A stretch of 64,000 nucleotides of DNA from contig JAYXKI010000017.1 of the NCBI GenBank assembly GCA_037892935.1, positions 806,001 to 870,000 on the forward strand, in the 5' to 3' direction. This stretch comes from Phlebopus portentosus (lineage: Eukaryota; Basidiomycota; Agaricomycetes; Boletales; Boletinellaceae). How positions within the stretch are numbered: position 1 is the stretch's first letter; every line of letters starts with the position of its first letter. The position numbers and the translations under genes were made by a program. Below the pieces are notes generated by a model. The model worked only from the letters and a program-made list of their open reading frames with translations. It was not told where the DNA came from and searched no databases. Shown in pieces: positions 23,573-35,998 of the stretch.

Positions 23573-25288
23573 ATGGCCGAACCGCTATCTGCGATACTAG
23601 CATCTCAGCAGCGCCTGATTAGTGAAGCTGCTGAGGCATTCCCACACCAGTTCAGCGCTTGTACCTACTCTTTAGGTTACATACGCCAGGCTGTGTATCT
23701 CTGCCTAACGTGTGCGGAGGGGCGTGGAATCTGTTCTGCTTGCTCTATAGCATGCCATACCGATCATGAGCAGGTCGAGCTCTTCCCAAAGCGCCACTTT
23801 CGGTGCGATTGTCCGACTGATGCCATGCGAAACCTTTGCACGCTTCACAAGACGTGTGAAGTGGAGAACTCTGAAAACACCTATGGGCAAAACTTTCAGG
23901 GCGCCTTCTGTCGGTGTGGGAGGCCATACGATGCGAAGCAGGAGCAAGAAACGATGATACAATGCTTGGTGTGTGAGGTGATTTTTTTTTACTCTATCCG
24001 ATATTCCTTTCGGGTCGTGTCCAATCTCTTACCTTAGGACTGGTTTCACGAGTCATGCCTAAACTTACGCGAAAGACCTCCTCAAGACTCCGCACCGAAA
24101 TCCGAGGGTGCCTCAGCTAAAACCGTGCACAACTCCGAACTGAACACCGAGGCAAACGAGACAGCATCCGAGGTATCTTCTTCTGGCCTACCTCCACCGC
24201 TCCTTACGGAAGATGATTGTGATACGTTGATTTGTCGTTCATGCGTCCTCTCAAACCCAACGCTTCGACGTTGGGCAGGTACTGAAGGCATGATCATGGT
24301 GGTTCGGAATGACATGGATGCTCCTTGGGTCCCAATCGGACGTTCCTCCGAGGATATCGAGGTAGAAATCGGCAAAAATCCCGACCTAGGTATCGGAGGC
24401 AGCTTATCAGAGTCCGGAACCAATCAGACCAGTGCCGCTGGAACCAAGAGAACTCTGGACCATTCCGTTGCTGGGACCTCCGAGGGGACACATGCTAAAC
24501 GTCCTCGGACGGATTCTACAGACCAAGCTAGTGGATCAACAAACGAAGCTCCATTTGCAAAATCAGCCTGCATTGCTCCGCAACAGCCAAAAAAGGCACT
24601 TGAAATTCTGTCTTCTGTTTCTTCCAATCCTCCGAATTATGATCGTGGTGCTGGAGATGTGTTCCTTACAGACGGTTGGAGATCACGGTGGTGTCATTGT
24701 AATGAGGTAAGTATTGAACTTTACTACTCAACTTTGTTATCGACTGGCTTCTATCTTCTCATGTAATTGGAATTGTCCACGACCGCCGATAATTTTGCTC
24801 TCTCTATAGTGTCTCTCACCACTGGAGAAACATCCATGTCTTCTTGAGGAGGAGGAAACATACGAGCCACCCGAAGATCCTGACTCAGGTATGTTTTCAT
24901 CCGGATATGCGAGCTTGGATGGATATCAGAGTAAACTCGTTTCTCTACTCATTAGGTTTCTCGCTGGAAGAGCTAGGACTGCGTGCACTTCAGGCACTCC
25001 CACGGGACCGTGCCATCGATGGCATCCGGGCTTTCAATAAGATGCGGTACGTCGTACCGCCATTATCAATTTGCTTGGGCATGTGGTCCCCACCCTTTGA
25101 GCAGCGTTATTTTGGCTATAATTCTATCTTATTCGTACTCTCTTCTGACCAAATACTAAAACAGGGACGATCTTCTTTCGTACCTGCGCCCTTTTGCTCA
25201 GGAGGGGAAGATAGTCAGTGAATCGGATATCCGGTCGTTCTTTGAGGAGAAGAGGGCTTCACAGCGAGCCCAGACTAGCGAACGATGA
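23573..25288 (+). CDS. UBR7/Mlo2-like protein (UBR box plus PHD-like finger)
   Basis: Putative N-recognin-type E3 ubiquitin ligase; the family includes S. pombe mlo2 and human UBR7. Five exons: 23573-23977, 24039-about 24705, then short ones starting CLSPLEKHPC, GFSLEELGL and DDLLSYLRPF. The UBR box is CTYSLGYIRQAVYLCLTC...GICSACSIACHTDHEQVELF..RHFRCDCP, with Cys/His zinc ligands intact. A PHD-type finger follows: CRCGRPYDAKQEQETMIQCL, CEDWFHESC, LICRSC. A disordered acidic/Ser region with KRPRTDST lies in the middle. The C-terminus has DGIRAFNKMRDDLLSYLRPF, the usual end of the family. Complete and likely functional; orthology inferred from domain order. Confidence 0.88.
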
Positions 25289-26441
25289 CTTCACATCATG
25301 CCCTCACGCAGTCCGTCGGCCTTCCGTTGCGGAGTTCTGCTGTGAGAGCGGATAAAGTGCGTAAGAACACTTGTAACGCGCAGAGTGTACGGTATCAACC
25401 TGTCTTATGGAACTTTCAAGGTTATGAACTCCGAATTTGCTTTGCAGCCGATACGTTCTGTCTTTCTTTGGAGTTACAAAGCCGCAGAAACGATCGTCGT
25501 AAAAGAAAAGGTTGCTTGCCGCGGATCGTGTCATTCTTGCACTGACGAGACTGATTTTCGTTTCCACGGACACTGCTATCTGATCCTGTAAAATGTCGGA
25601 GAAATCGGAACTATCACTTCTTTTCTACCATTTGCTATTTGGTATCTTGTTCGCATTTGCTACCCAATCCCCTTGATCATATGGTTTCTCCTTGTACTCT
25701 CGCCACTTTATCCTCCCTTCTATCTCCACTCTTGGCGATTGGACTGCTCGTATCAAGTTAGAGCGGCCCTTTCTATCTCTACGATTCGTTCGTCCGGAAG
25801 TTGCCTGAGCTAGCCCCGGCTCGCTCAGGTAGCTTGGAGAACCTCTTGCCACATGAACCAGTGTCAGTTTGCTCCATCCACAGTTGTGCATACTTCATGG
25901 TTTCGAGTATCAAGATGACGATCGAGGGTATTCTGCCAAATTACCAAAACATCCTCCGTCCTGATTATTCCCATCGTAATGAAGTTCCGCTTCGCAACAT
26001 CCATCGTGGACCCGAATTTCGTGATTCGTGCAATTATCCCGTCACAAAGCAACATGACTTCTTGTCACCAGTGGACGACTGGCAAGATCTCCGCCGGATT
26101 TCGCCAAGAATCAAGGGAAATCATTATCTAATACCTAAGGAACCTATGACATTATTTATTCAAAGACATGGTTTTCGATAGTAGAAACAGTAAGCTTTCT
26201 CATCGGTAAACATCGTGACTCGAATGTCGTGTAGGATTTTGAGCTATCTTTGATGCGCCCATGTAAGCGTGTCTTGTCTTATAAATCCCGGGCTCGTTTA
26301 TATCCATAATAAATAGTAATGCCTCTGCTTTTTCAATGTTAACGTTTTAGATCGTGCCTATACGGTGAGCCAGCATGAGAATGTCATGGCCATCGTTGAG
26401 AGCTGACCTTTACAGCGTCACTTTATTATTGATTTTCCATC
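25289..26441. other. Intergenic
   Basis: Short frames only; no gene supported. The right end is the upstream region of the epoxide hydrolase. Confidence 0.5.
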
Positions 26442-28041
26442 ATGTCTTTCGGTGTACCAAGACGCATTGAGGTCAAATACGATGCGCAGACTATACAGAA
26501 TATGCTTACTCTACTCAAAGCTGCGCCTCTTCCTGACAAAGCACCTGTCGACGCTGCTGGGCCGTGGAAGCTCGGAATGGATATTGATTATTTGAAGAAA
26601 CTGAAGACTATGTTCCTCACCGAATGGAAATGGGATTCTCTGGGGAAGAAGATCGCGAAGTTCGATAACTTTTTAGTTCATTACGAACACGAAGAAGACA
26701 CGTTTGACCTCCACTATCTTCACGTAAAAAGTCAGCGCAGGGATGCGATCCCCTTGATTCTTTGCCATGGGTGGCCCGGTTCGTCTAGCTATTTGCTCAT
26801 CATTCTCATTGACGTCTGACTTCACAAAAAAGGAACATTCTTTGACTTCCACAAGGTCATTGAACCATTGGTGAACCCAGCTTCTCCTGATCTTCCAGCG
26901 TAAGTTCGGCTTTCTTCCAGAATAAGACTTGAATTAAAGATTCTCCAATCAGATTCCATATAGTTGTCCCATCGATTCCAGGTTTTTTCTTATCAACTCT
27001 TCCGAGGCGTTTTGACTGGGACTTGATTGATATTGCGAAGATCTACCACGGACTTATGGCTTCGGTACTCGGCTATGAGAAATATGGGGGACAAGGCGGT
27101 GACTGGGTAAAGCGCTTTTCATGTCGAGTGTTGACTTGGGCTTACGAATCTCCCTGTAACTTGAGGGATGTGCAATTTTACGATTGATGGGATGTCTCTT
27201 ACCTGAATCGGTCCTAGCCATGCACTATAATATGTTCAGGCAAGCACCCGAGCCCGGTTCGGATCCCTCTACATATTCCGAAATCGAGAAAAGAGTCGTT
27301 GCGCGTGGCGTGGAACTCAACAGCACCGGATCGGGATACTTCGAAATTCAAAGGACCAAAGTGAGCGACTTCGTCTCCCGATAAAGGTGGAGGTTCGCGA
27401 CTGACGCATCTCACTCCAGCCATTTACGATCGGATGCGCGATTGCTTCTTCTCCGCTCGCTATGCTAGCTTACATTGGCGAGAAGATCCATGATTGGTCA
27501 GATCCTGACCGTATCAATCCGTGGGACATACTTGATACAGTTGCCCTCTACTACCTAAGTGGCTCATTTCCCACGTCCGTCATGATCTACAACCAGGTCC
27601 GTTGTTTCGATGCGTTATGATTAATCTCAAAATCACTGTTTGTCGCATGCTTTCCTATGCTTTCCTATACCAGGCTCAGAAGCTGCGCGCCGAACTCATG
27701 TCTTCTCGTGAAGAAAATAAATGGATTTTGAAGACTAATTTTGGGTTATCTGCCTTCGTACGTTTGGCCTCCGCTCCTTTTCGATGTCAATCGAATCTAT
27801 GTCTGACGATGTCGACAGCCGTTTGAGATTGGGGGAGCATCCAGACATGACACTGCCAAATTCGGACCATTGGTCTATTACAAAGGTGAAGATTCGTCTT
27901 TGCGGTGATCTTGGCTCCGTTAATCTTGGTTCTGCGCCTTCAGAATATTCTGGCGGAGGACACTTTCCCGCTCTTGATAGTCCTTCTGAGTTTGTTGACG
28001 ACCTGCAAGACTTCTTCGGGGAGCATTGGCCGCGTGCATAA
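26442..28041 (+). CDS. Epoxide hydrolase, microsomal type
   Basis: Alpha/beta hydrolase converting epoxides to diols; a detoxification or secondary-metabolite role is likely. Eight exons join in frame. The N-terminal EH_N domain (MSFGVPRRIEVKYDAQTIQN...MFLTEWKWDSL) is followed by the oxyanion motif HGWPG (split by an intron after CCC G), FHIVVPSIPGFFLST, and the nucleophile Asp in GGQGGDWG, with an intron directly after GGDW. PSTYSEIEKR, PFTIGCAIASSPLAMLAYI and INPWDILDTVALYYLSGSFP follow. Catalytic His is in GGGHFPALDSPSEFVDDLQD near the end (stop 28039-28041). All catalytic residues are present. A decayed tandem copy follows at 28851. Confidence 0.88.
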
Positions 28042-28850
28042 ATGAGTAGACCTGACTACTGTGACAGATAAACGGTTATCAAATATACAAGATCAATAAA
28101 TGTCCGACCATTTCTCCTCCGACTTTCCTCTCCATTTTAGCGAGTAGTGTATATTAAGGTGTACATGTCCAACATACCAGATTTTCAAAGCAATCGCTTC
28201 AATACATGATAAGCCAAAAACAAAAAGTGCCAAGGCCAGAGCAAGTTTTGCCCAGCTTCCTTCCAGAACTACATTGAATTTGGGTACGTTTCAAACAAGG
28301 AGGTGTTCAGATGACGTAATATGTTCTATGCGAGCCTCCATAGAAAACTCATTCTCTCTTCTTTCCGCTGCCATTTTCCCAAATTTGCGTGGCCTTGAGC
28401 GGTTCACTTTATTGCAACTGTCGGCTCCAAATGTCCCTTTTCCACATGGTTAACCATTTGACCGGATATGAGACGTTGAGCTACTTGTGTCCTCACGCCA
28501 CTTGATCTTTAGCGCCGAGCAACATTATGATCTCACTGATCTGACCGTCAATTACCAATTATCGCGGGAGGTAACACTCGTTGCTTGCTCACCTTCATGA
28601 CATAATTGGCGCTCGTGCAATGGAAATAGCAGGATTAACGACTCCGAGTCGAATTGACTCAGACCATCGTCTGCATTTCTTTGAGATTTGCTTCTCTGTG
28701 TTTTATAATCCCCGAAAAATGAATCCTATCGGTTATAGTCTGCTTTCGTCTCATAACGAGATAGAACTCGCTCGTCTGTATTCAACGCAGATGGATAGCA
28801 AAGTTCTAGCGAGCTCTCAACTTTCCAGCTCCAGATAATCCTTGCTGCCA
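28042..28850. other. Intergenic between epoxide hydrolase copies
   Basis: No gene supported. Confidence 0.5.
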
Positions 28851-29740
28851 TGCCTTTCGGTTTCCCAAGACGTATTGACATCAGATACGATGCAGAAACC
28901 GTGCCAAACATACTCACTCTGCACAAGTTTACGTCTTTCCTTTGACAAAGCACCCATAGAGGCTTGGGATAGAAATCGAATACTTGAAGAAGCTATGTTC
29001 CTCACTGAATGGAACCGAGATTCTCTAGAGAAGAAGATTGCAGAGTTCGATCATTATTTGGTCCACCATGAACGTGAAGGGGATGAAATAGACCTCCACT
29101 ATATTCACGTCAAAAGTCAACGAAGCGATGCGATTCTCTTTATATTGTGTCAAGGGTGACCTGGTGCGCCTTACTATCAGCTATGCATCCCGGCTGCCAT
29201 GTCTGACAGTGAGCAAAAGGAACGTTTTTCTATTTCCATAAAGTTATCGAACTATTTGGTGAACCCAGCTACTCCGGGTCTTCCGGCGTAAGTACTCTTT
29301 CGTCACTTTGAATTTGATACCTTACAAATCAGATTTCACGCAGTCGTTCCCTCAATCCCAGGATTTTTCTTATCCACTCTTCCGAGGCGCGATGCATGGG
29401 ACTTGATAAAAAACGCAAAGGTCTACCATGGATTTATGACTTATGACTTCGGTACTCGGATATGACAATTATGCGGGCCAAGGTGGTGATTGGATTACAG
29501 TAGATCATTCTCATCTTTAGTTGCTGGAAATGCACTCACGAGTCTTCTTTTCAACCCAAGGGAGGCGCCATTCTGCACTTGATGTGATGCCTTTTCCCTG
29601 AATCATCGCTAGCCATGCATTATAATCTGTTCAAGCTAAACCCGCAACCCGACTCGGATCCGACCACTTATTCCGAAATCGAGAAAAGGGTATTCGCGCG
29701 GGCGGCGCAGTTTAGTGCCATTGGATCAGGAGGCCAGGGT
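28851..29740 (+). pseudogene. Epoxide hydrolase tandem copy, decayed and truncated
   Basis: Parallels 26442-27350: MPFGFPRRIDIRYDAETVPN, then stops in the EH_N domain. The HGWPG motif has become CAAGGGTGACCT (stop in place of Trp). GQGGDW is still visible near 29490, followed by SDPTTYSEIEKR. Homology ends abruptly near 29740; the C-terminal half with the catalytic His is missing. Confidence 0.85.
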
Positions 29741-29748
29741 GTAACGTC

Positions 29749-30157
29749 GCCATGAAAGTCTCACCAGTAGAGCCAAGGTTGAAGTCATAGTGGACAAGGT
29801 GGAACAGCTCACCCAGGTTCGGGGCTTCACGAGCAGCACAGGAGGCCATATATAGGGAAAGGGTGAAACATTAATAAGGATTTCTTTTCGCCCCGATCAA
29901 ATCAACAGCCGCCAACCGAAAGGGATGATGGAAACTCATCTAGTCTTCTGTTTGATTACGCATTGTATGATAGAGATATTCTCTTGCGATACAGGTCTTC
30001 ACACCTACCAAGTCGAGATGGCTGGATTCAAGGAACGCGCAAGACGCCGAAGATACATATGAATTAGCTTGAAGAGACGACAATACTCCAAGGGATATAG
30101 GTAGCGCCGAAGGAGCCTTAGGTAGTGCTGAGCAACATTGCGAGAACCATGGCACTT
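29749..30157 (+). mobile_element. Possible solo-LTR-like element
   Basis: The stretch starts TGTAACGTCGCC and ends GGCACTTACA (TG...CA with short inverted ends TGTAA/TTACA). It contains a TATA-like CCATATATAGGG, as LTR promoters do, and sits exactly where the epoxide hydrolase copy is cut. No target-site duplication or internal coding region was found, so this is a tentative call. Confidence 0.3.
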
Positions 30158-30619
30158 ACAATTATTACTTGACCGTAAATTGGACTGATGCAGTTTACTG
30201 CCAGACGTTAAGAGGAAGAGTCGTCGGCAGAGTTCCTAGCTCAAGTCCTTGAAGGTTCACCGTTTGAGGTTCGATTTCGAGCCCGTAGTGTAATAACCAC
30301 TGTTTGCTACGGAAAGATGTGGGTGAGACCGGCGCATTTGATTTACTTGGGGGAAGATACATCCCCACGTAAATTAACTTGCTTCATGTAAAAGTGTCTG
30401 TGAGAGAGTGAGATAAATCGAGAAAGATCCGCAGTCAGAACTAGTACAGCGTGATAGGAATAACAAGACCGAATCAGTCTACATCCCGATTCGCACGGGA
30501 AGTAACAGTATTAATGAATGCATTGAATGATAGAAGGAAGGTAAGCGAGTCATAATCCCGGGCCGCCACTATACAGCATTCTTGTCTCTCGATCCCGATA
30601 GCCAAAGCTGATCAATACC
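30158..30619. other. Intergenic
   Basis: No gene or repeat recognised; right end is the 3' flank of the minus-strand membrane protein gene. Confidence 0.45.
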
Positions 30620-32299
30620 CTAATTCTCTTCCCGGTCACCACTCGGAAAGTCAATGCAATCCTGCCCTTGCGTGTCCAGTCCAGGCGCAGCTCGGAATGT
30701 AGATACGATCTCAGGGGTATTATAAGTCCGCACCTCCGTATTGGTGTTTGCAGTTATAGTCCTCAAAGTGATCGATATTGATTGATATGCACCTCGAATA
30801 TGCAGTAGTAAACGGCTGCTGAATATGCTGTGGAGAGTCCCTTGCGTTCTTTGAGAATCGTGAATCGGAGCGTGGTTAGTGGAAGGGGTAATTACAGACT
30901 TACATTAAAAAGTTCGATGGGGTCCTCAAAACTAGAAGAAGTACAATGTTCACCACGGATGATGCTTGAGTATTATCGTAAGCCAATGGATGGAAAAGCA
31001 ATGAATACTAAGACCAATTTTACCCAAAACAAATATGTAGTAAATTATCCCTGCCAGTTGTCAGAGCTTGTTTCCAATTGCATTTGTGTCCCACTTACCA
31101 TCAGTCAGTATCATGTGCACGATATTTGAACCTCTTAGAAATCCTAATTGAAAAGAAGTTCATTTGGCTGAGACAAGATAATAATTGGATTGCTAAGTTC
31201 ATCTTACGGTATCTGAGTAAGAGACAGACCAATATGACTGTTCGGGTGGGTTAAGAGACATTGATAAATATATGTGTCCGGAACTTACAAGTTTCGGAGG
31301 CCATGAGGACTGCCACGGAAATCCATACTACATTATTTCTGTACTCAATATGACAACCAGTATGGGCGGATGATGAGTCGAAGGCTAATGGAAAGAAGTC
31401 AGCCGAAATGTAATGTGTCAAGAGAGCCATTCAAGAGAGCCATGCAGACCGTCCACTGATCGAAGAAAAAGGGAGACAAAAGTTGTTTCTAACGCAAGCA
31501 TCACCTAAAGTCCGACATTCAGAGAAAAGTCGGATTGTACTCAATCACTACTCACCAAGAAGACAAGGCAAAGGATAATAGCGATACGACGCTTGCAGCC
31601 CCACAATGCATAGGCTCTTATGTAGAGCATAACTAAAGTGATGTGATCAGCCGGAGGAAAGTCTGTCATGAGAAATTCACCGATGCACATTCTGCTACCG
31701 TGTAGCCCAGGAATACAAGGCCTATTAAGTCATTATGAGTTGTTAAGGCTAAAAATAGACACGGTGATTTCGACGAACAGTCGAAAAACAAGGTTCCAAG
31801 TACGCAGAACTGCCATCATGAAAATCAAAGTTCAGTATTTATTTAGAAAGTGGTTGATATTACGGACATGATCATCCTTCGTCAGGTGAGATAAACCGAT
31901 GACTTGTGAAAAGTTATCAGTGCTCTTTGAAGTAATGATAGCAATAATTCTCGCACCACTTGTCATGCCACCCGCAGTAATGAAAGGAAGATAGCGGTTA
32001 ACTATGAATGTGATTTTGACGGTCGTTAGTCTTGAAGGCCATATTAAGCATCTCTCGGACTCGAAGGTAAGAAGATAATCGTAGAGCTTTCCAAAGGGTG
32101 AGACGTGAAAAATGAGTACATCAAAGGTCCCTCACGAGTAAGGCCGCAGACGCAGCTATGTCATACTTGGTATATAATGAGCCAAATCCTGAAAAGAACC
32201 ATCGTAACTCACGTTTTTAAAAATTTCTTGCTCTACTTGGTTCTGGTCCGACATTATGTCCTGCTTTAGGTGCGGAAATGTTATGTTGGAATGAGCCAT
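30620..32299 (-). CDS. DUF6533-type multi-pass membrane protein
   Basis: Gene of many short exons, so long frames are absent. Start at 32299 (MAHSNITFPHLKQD) or 32254 (MSDQNQVEQEIFKN), donor at once after KN. Then YDIAASAALL, intron, LYDYLLTFESE..LIWPSR, NRYLPFITAGG: the signature of the DUF6533 domain. Later exons read MLYIRAYALWGCKRRIAIIL, LRGSNIVHMILTDG, IIYYIFVL, ASSVVNIVLLLV, and LHSIFSSRLLLHIRGAYQ with a soluble tail ending CIDFPSGDREEN (stop 30620-30622). Expected topology is about seven helices. This family is greatly expanded in Agaricomycetes and has no established function. The middle exons (31.6-31.9 kb) are less certain. It is transcribed divergently from NAD(P)HX epimerase. Confidence 0.75.
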
Positions 32300-32923
32300 C
32301 TTCTGAGAGTTCCTCAAATCGACCGCGGGAGAGATGCAAGGGGGCAAAGATCGAGACAGCGAGCGGAGTTAACCAGCTGTTAAAATATGAGGAATATCTT
32401 GTGAATCCAGAAGCATGTAGCTGTGTCAGTTATCAGCGCGCTGTGATAGAGAAATACAAGCAGCATAGGAAATGTTGCTTCTAAACGCGGGCGAACACCA
32501 TCCGATGACACGTTCTCCCCAAATCATTACTCACTCGACGGATTATGCACATGAGGTGCCACCGCAAGGCCCAATAATAGAAGCCTCCTAGATACGAGGT
32601 ATCAAATGAGAGAAACAACAAACAGTGAAAACTCGGAGCTCCCGTGTCATTTGCTCACTCGTGGTTTTCTGTCGACGAGACAAAGCAATGATTTACCGTA
32701 GCTGGCACCCTTGAGACCATGCTATTCTTTTAGGCAGAGTAAACATATCATTGAGGAGGCTCCAGACGACATATATACTACACTGAATAATACACTGCGA
32801 AGCTGCGAAGTTCGAACAAGAAAAGAAGAACGGATTTTGTCAATCACGCGACTTGTATGACGTTCAGATTTCTACTTATAGAACGGAATTTCTCCTGTTG
32901 AATTTCTCTCATTTGTTTCCACC
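32300..32923. other. Divergent promoter region
   Basis: 624 nt between the membrane protein (-) and NAD(P)HX epimerase (+). No further gene seen. Confidence 0.5.
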
Positions 32924-34089
32924 ATGTCTCTACGATACCTGACAGCAAAACTTGCTCAGCAAGTAGGCATTATTTATCCTCTCTGAAGCCGTTTATAAGC
33001 TAGATGTTGACTGGACACGCGAGATCGATGAGGAGCTCATGGGTGCGGCGGGCGCTTTTAGCATTGACCAAGTGCGCACAACTTCTCTTCTGTTCACTCA
33101 AAATACTCATACCAAATGTGCGGTGCTTTTATGGATTGAAAGTTGATGGAACTTGCGGGTCTTGCGTGTGCTCAGACGCTTGCGAAGGTGTATCCGAAAG
33201 CAACGCACTCTCGTGTTCTCGTTTGCTGTGGACCGGGCAACCAGGGAGGCGATGGTCTCGTCGCTGCCCGTCACCTCGGTGAGATATGCCAACAACTTGC
33301 ATTCTCATTACTCGCTAACAAAAAAGCTATGCTCAGCGCAATTTGGGTACAAGCCGACCCTGTACATGCCGAAAGTGCGTAAAGTAACGCTTATCTCCTT
33401 GAAACCCGTCCGCTGAGGCTATCACCCAATAGCCTGGGAATAAGGATATATACAAAGTAGGTCATTGCTTTTTGATTTACTGAGTAGTCTCACGATTCAT
33501 GTCCTACTCTCAGCGTCTGCAAATACAGTGCAACAATATGCTCATTCCATCGCTCCCTTCGACAACCAACGAGCTTTCCCAAGCACTATCGGTCTCTGAT
33601 GTCATTCTCGATGCGATCTTCGGGTTTTCCTTCTCTCCTCCCGTACGCGCTCCGTTTGATGCCGTTTTGCCTTTGCTCGCAAAATCTGGCAAGCCGATAG
33701 TAAGTGTCGACATTCCGAGCGGATGGGATGTCGAGAAAGGAAAGATTCCGTTCAGCGTCAAGAAGGTTGAAGGCGAGGGTGAAGTGAAAGAGGAAGAGAC
33801 GACGTTTGAGGGACTGGAGCCCGATGTTCTCGTTAGCTTGACTGCACCGAAGTTAGGCGCAAGAGATTTCAAAGGAAGGCATTTCTTGGGAGGGAGGTTC
33901 GTCCCGAAGTACGTATCGAATTCTTCAGAATCTCTTCCGCTCAGCTCATTTATTACCTTTTCCTGCTTATCGACGAAACTAAATGGCCCATACAGGACCC
34001 TTGAACAGAAGCACGAGTTGAACCTTCCCGAGTACCCCGGCTATGAGCAAATCGTTGAGCTCCCTACGAACACGACACAAAAGCTCTGA
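32924..34089 (+). CDS. NAD(P)H-hydrate epimerase (YjeF N-terminal type)
   Basis: Epimerises R- and S-NAD(P)HX, damaged hydrated cofactor, so that the dehydratase can repair it; often mitochondrial and cytosolic. Seven exons: [37 protein letters not shown] split at its end; [11 protein letters not shown] with [17 protein letters not shown] (the nucleotide-binding loop); [13 protein letters not shown] (acceptor at TGCTCAG); a 24-nt exon PGNKDIYK (33433-33456); RLQIQCNNM to [11 protein letters not shown] with the conserved DAIFGF and [12 protein letters not shown]; and [20 protein letters not shown]. An acidic insert ([14 protein letters not shown]) is typical of fungal members. Complete. It converges on the dehydrogenase at 34213. 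Confidence 0.9.
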
Positions 34090-34212
34090 AGAAGTTAGAA
34101 AACGAAGTCGAATTCCGAATAATCCGTGTATGTAATAAAGAATGACATATTTCGTATCAATAAACTTCCCTCCACTTCATCGCGTATATGTGATCTTGCA
34201 GATGCAGGCCCA

Positions 34213-35998
34213 TTAGTCGACGAAGGATCCACCGTCCACAGAAATCTGACAAAACATCAGACTCGTAGCTCAAGCCCGCATACTTGGAGTCTTTTCAACA
34301 CTTACTGTTTGCCCTGCCGAGTTATGGTAACACCGAAATTTGGGTGGGAGACATTATTGTTAGCACCAGTGCGCGCTCAGTACAGCGGATTTCGAAAATC
34401 TCAGAAGGAAAGGGCATGCATACCTGTAATGAAGTGCGCCTCAGGCGACGCCAGATACGAAACGAGCGAAGCAACTTCCGTCGGTCCTCCAAGGTAACCG
34501 ACTGCTGCCCGGTTCCCTAACTGTATTCCAGTTCACTGTCAGTTTAAGCGAAACGCAAAGGCAATGACAAATGAAGATCCAAAAATCGACAGAGAGCTAT
34601 GATCCATGAAGAGGACTAACGGCACTTACGTGTTCTAAGAATTCACCCTTCTTCATCCCATTTGTTAAAGTAAGTCGATCATCGTAATCTTCCACTGAAA
34701 CTCACATCATCAGTAAGTGCTGGGATTCGCCTTCCGACCATCTCATGAGAGAAAAACTCACACATGGGTGTCTTAATCCCCGCTGGGGCATACGCGTTTA
34801 CTGTAATGGCATACTTGCCCCACTCCAGTGCTTCATCATCCGATTGTTCAATATAGGGCCGAAGAAACGATCAACGCCACAGTGCATTGTACGTCAATAC
34901 TAGAGGGAATACAAAAATTGACGTCGTGGGTATGAACGTACCAGCCGTGTGTGTCAACCCGCGAATGCCGAACTTGGACGCTGAATACCCGGCTAAGTTC
35001 GGTGCACCTGGCGAGTTGAAAGCGTGGAGTGAATCACTTGAATGAAAAGACGTCGAGATGTTGACCTTCCGCACTTACCAGCTTTTCCATACATCGATGA
35101 AGCACCTATAGAAACAGGTTAAACTCATTAGCCACATCAGCTCGAAAGTAGGCGAACGGTGACTAGGAGGGAAAAGAAGGACAGGCACGGACCAATAATT
35201 CTTCCGCCCCGGCCTTGCTTGACCATCTGTTGTGCGGCATATTTGTAGCACAACATCGCTCCGCGTAGGTTCACGGCCACGACGCTGTCGAACTCTTCTA
35301 CAGGCACTGCTTGGTGTTCAGTGGGAAACACCGACGAGTTAAGGAGCAAGTTATTGCGGTAGGTTGAAAAAAGTTTATGAGTATTGAATTAAGTCAATCA
35401 AGGTGATCGTACTGACGTTCAAGGAGAGGTTTGTAGATGGCTATACCGGCGTTTGCAACCATCTACACATCAACCTCTACAGGAGTTCAGATAGAGGGAG
35501 AGTTTGAGGACTCACAACGTCTAAACCGCCGAAGGCACTCACACACCTCTCCACCATGACCCTGACATCTTCCTCCTTACTCACATCCACAAATAACACT
35601 GTAACTCTCTCCTCTCTTTCCTTCTCATTCCCCCCGTCTCCTTCTCCTCCCAGACTCTGGCTCTTCCGGGGCTCAAGAAGATGAATCTCAAGTTTGAGCT
35701 CTTGAAGCTTCTCGCTTTGACTCGGCAAGTCGCAAATAGCGACTTTATATCCATCTCGTGCGAATCGGAGGGCGATACCTCGCCCGATGCCTTGCGCGGC
35801 TCCTGTGATGAGCGCGACGCGTGAATTATCGGTAGGGGAAGAAAATGCAGAGGAGAAGGTATGTCTCGATGGTGGCGAGGATGTGGACGTAGAAGGCTTG
35901 TAAGCAGATCGCGAGGAGATTTCGGGGCCAGTGGAAGATCCAGTATATGCATTAAAAACAGCGCCCGCGGTGGAAGGTTCGTGGGTGGTATTCTCCAT
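34213..35998 (-). CDS. Short-chain dehydrogenase/reductase
   Basis: NAD(P)-dependent oxidoreductase of the SDR family, similar to diacetyl/acetoin reductases and 3-oxoacyl reductases; substrate not predictable. Cofactor motif ITGAAQGIGRGIA (TGxxxGxG), then VANAGIAIYKPLLE (NAG), VNLRGAMLCYKYAAQQM, catalytic Ser in IGASSMYGKAG, and YxxxK in GYSASKFGIRGLTHTA. Later EVASLVSYLASPEAHFITG and ISVDGGSFVD. The ITG/QT/ISVD region only joins through an 8-nt exon at 34306-34313. The N-terminus carries a Ser/Thr-rich extension; start 35998 (MENTTHEPSTAG) is chosen because the upstream part of the frame looks like 5' UTR. All catalytic residues are present. Several introns of 50-90 nt. Confidence 0.85.
34306..34313 (-). 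other. 8-nt microexon in the dehydrogenase
   Basis: On the minus strand ACTCGGCAG precedes and GTAAGTG follows the octamer GGCAAACA. The previous exon ends ACA G and the next begins ATT TCT GTG GAC. Joined, they give T-G-Q-T-I-S-V-D-G-G, the conserved SDR C-terminal sequence; without it the frame breaks. Confidence 0.8.

Noticed and set aside
30255..30285. GAGGTTCGATTTCGAGCCC resembling a tRNA T arm
   Set aside because: No A box, anticodon arm or acceptor stem could be built around it.
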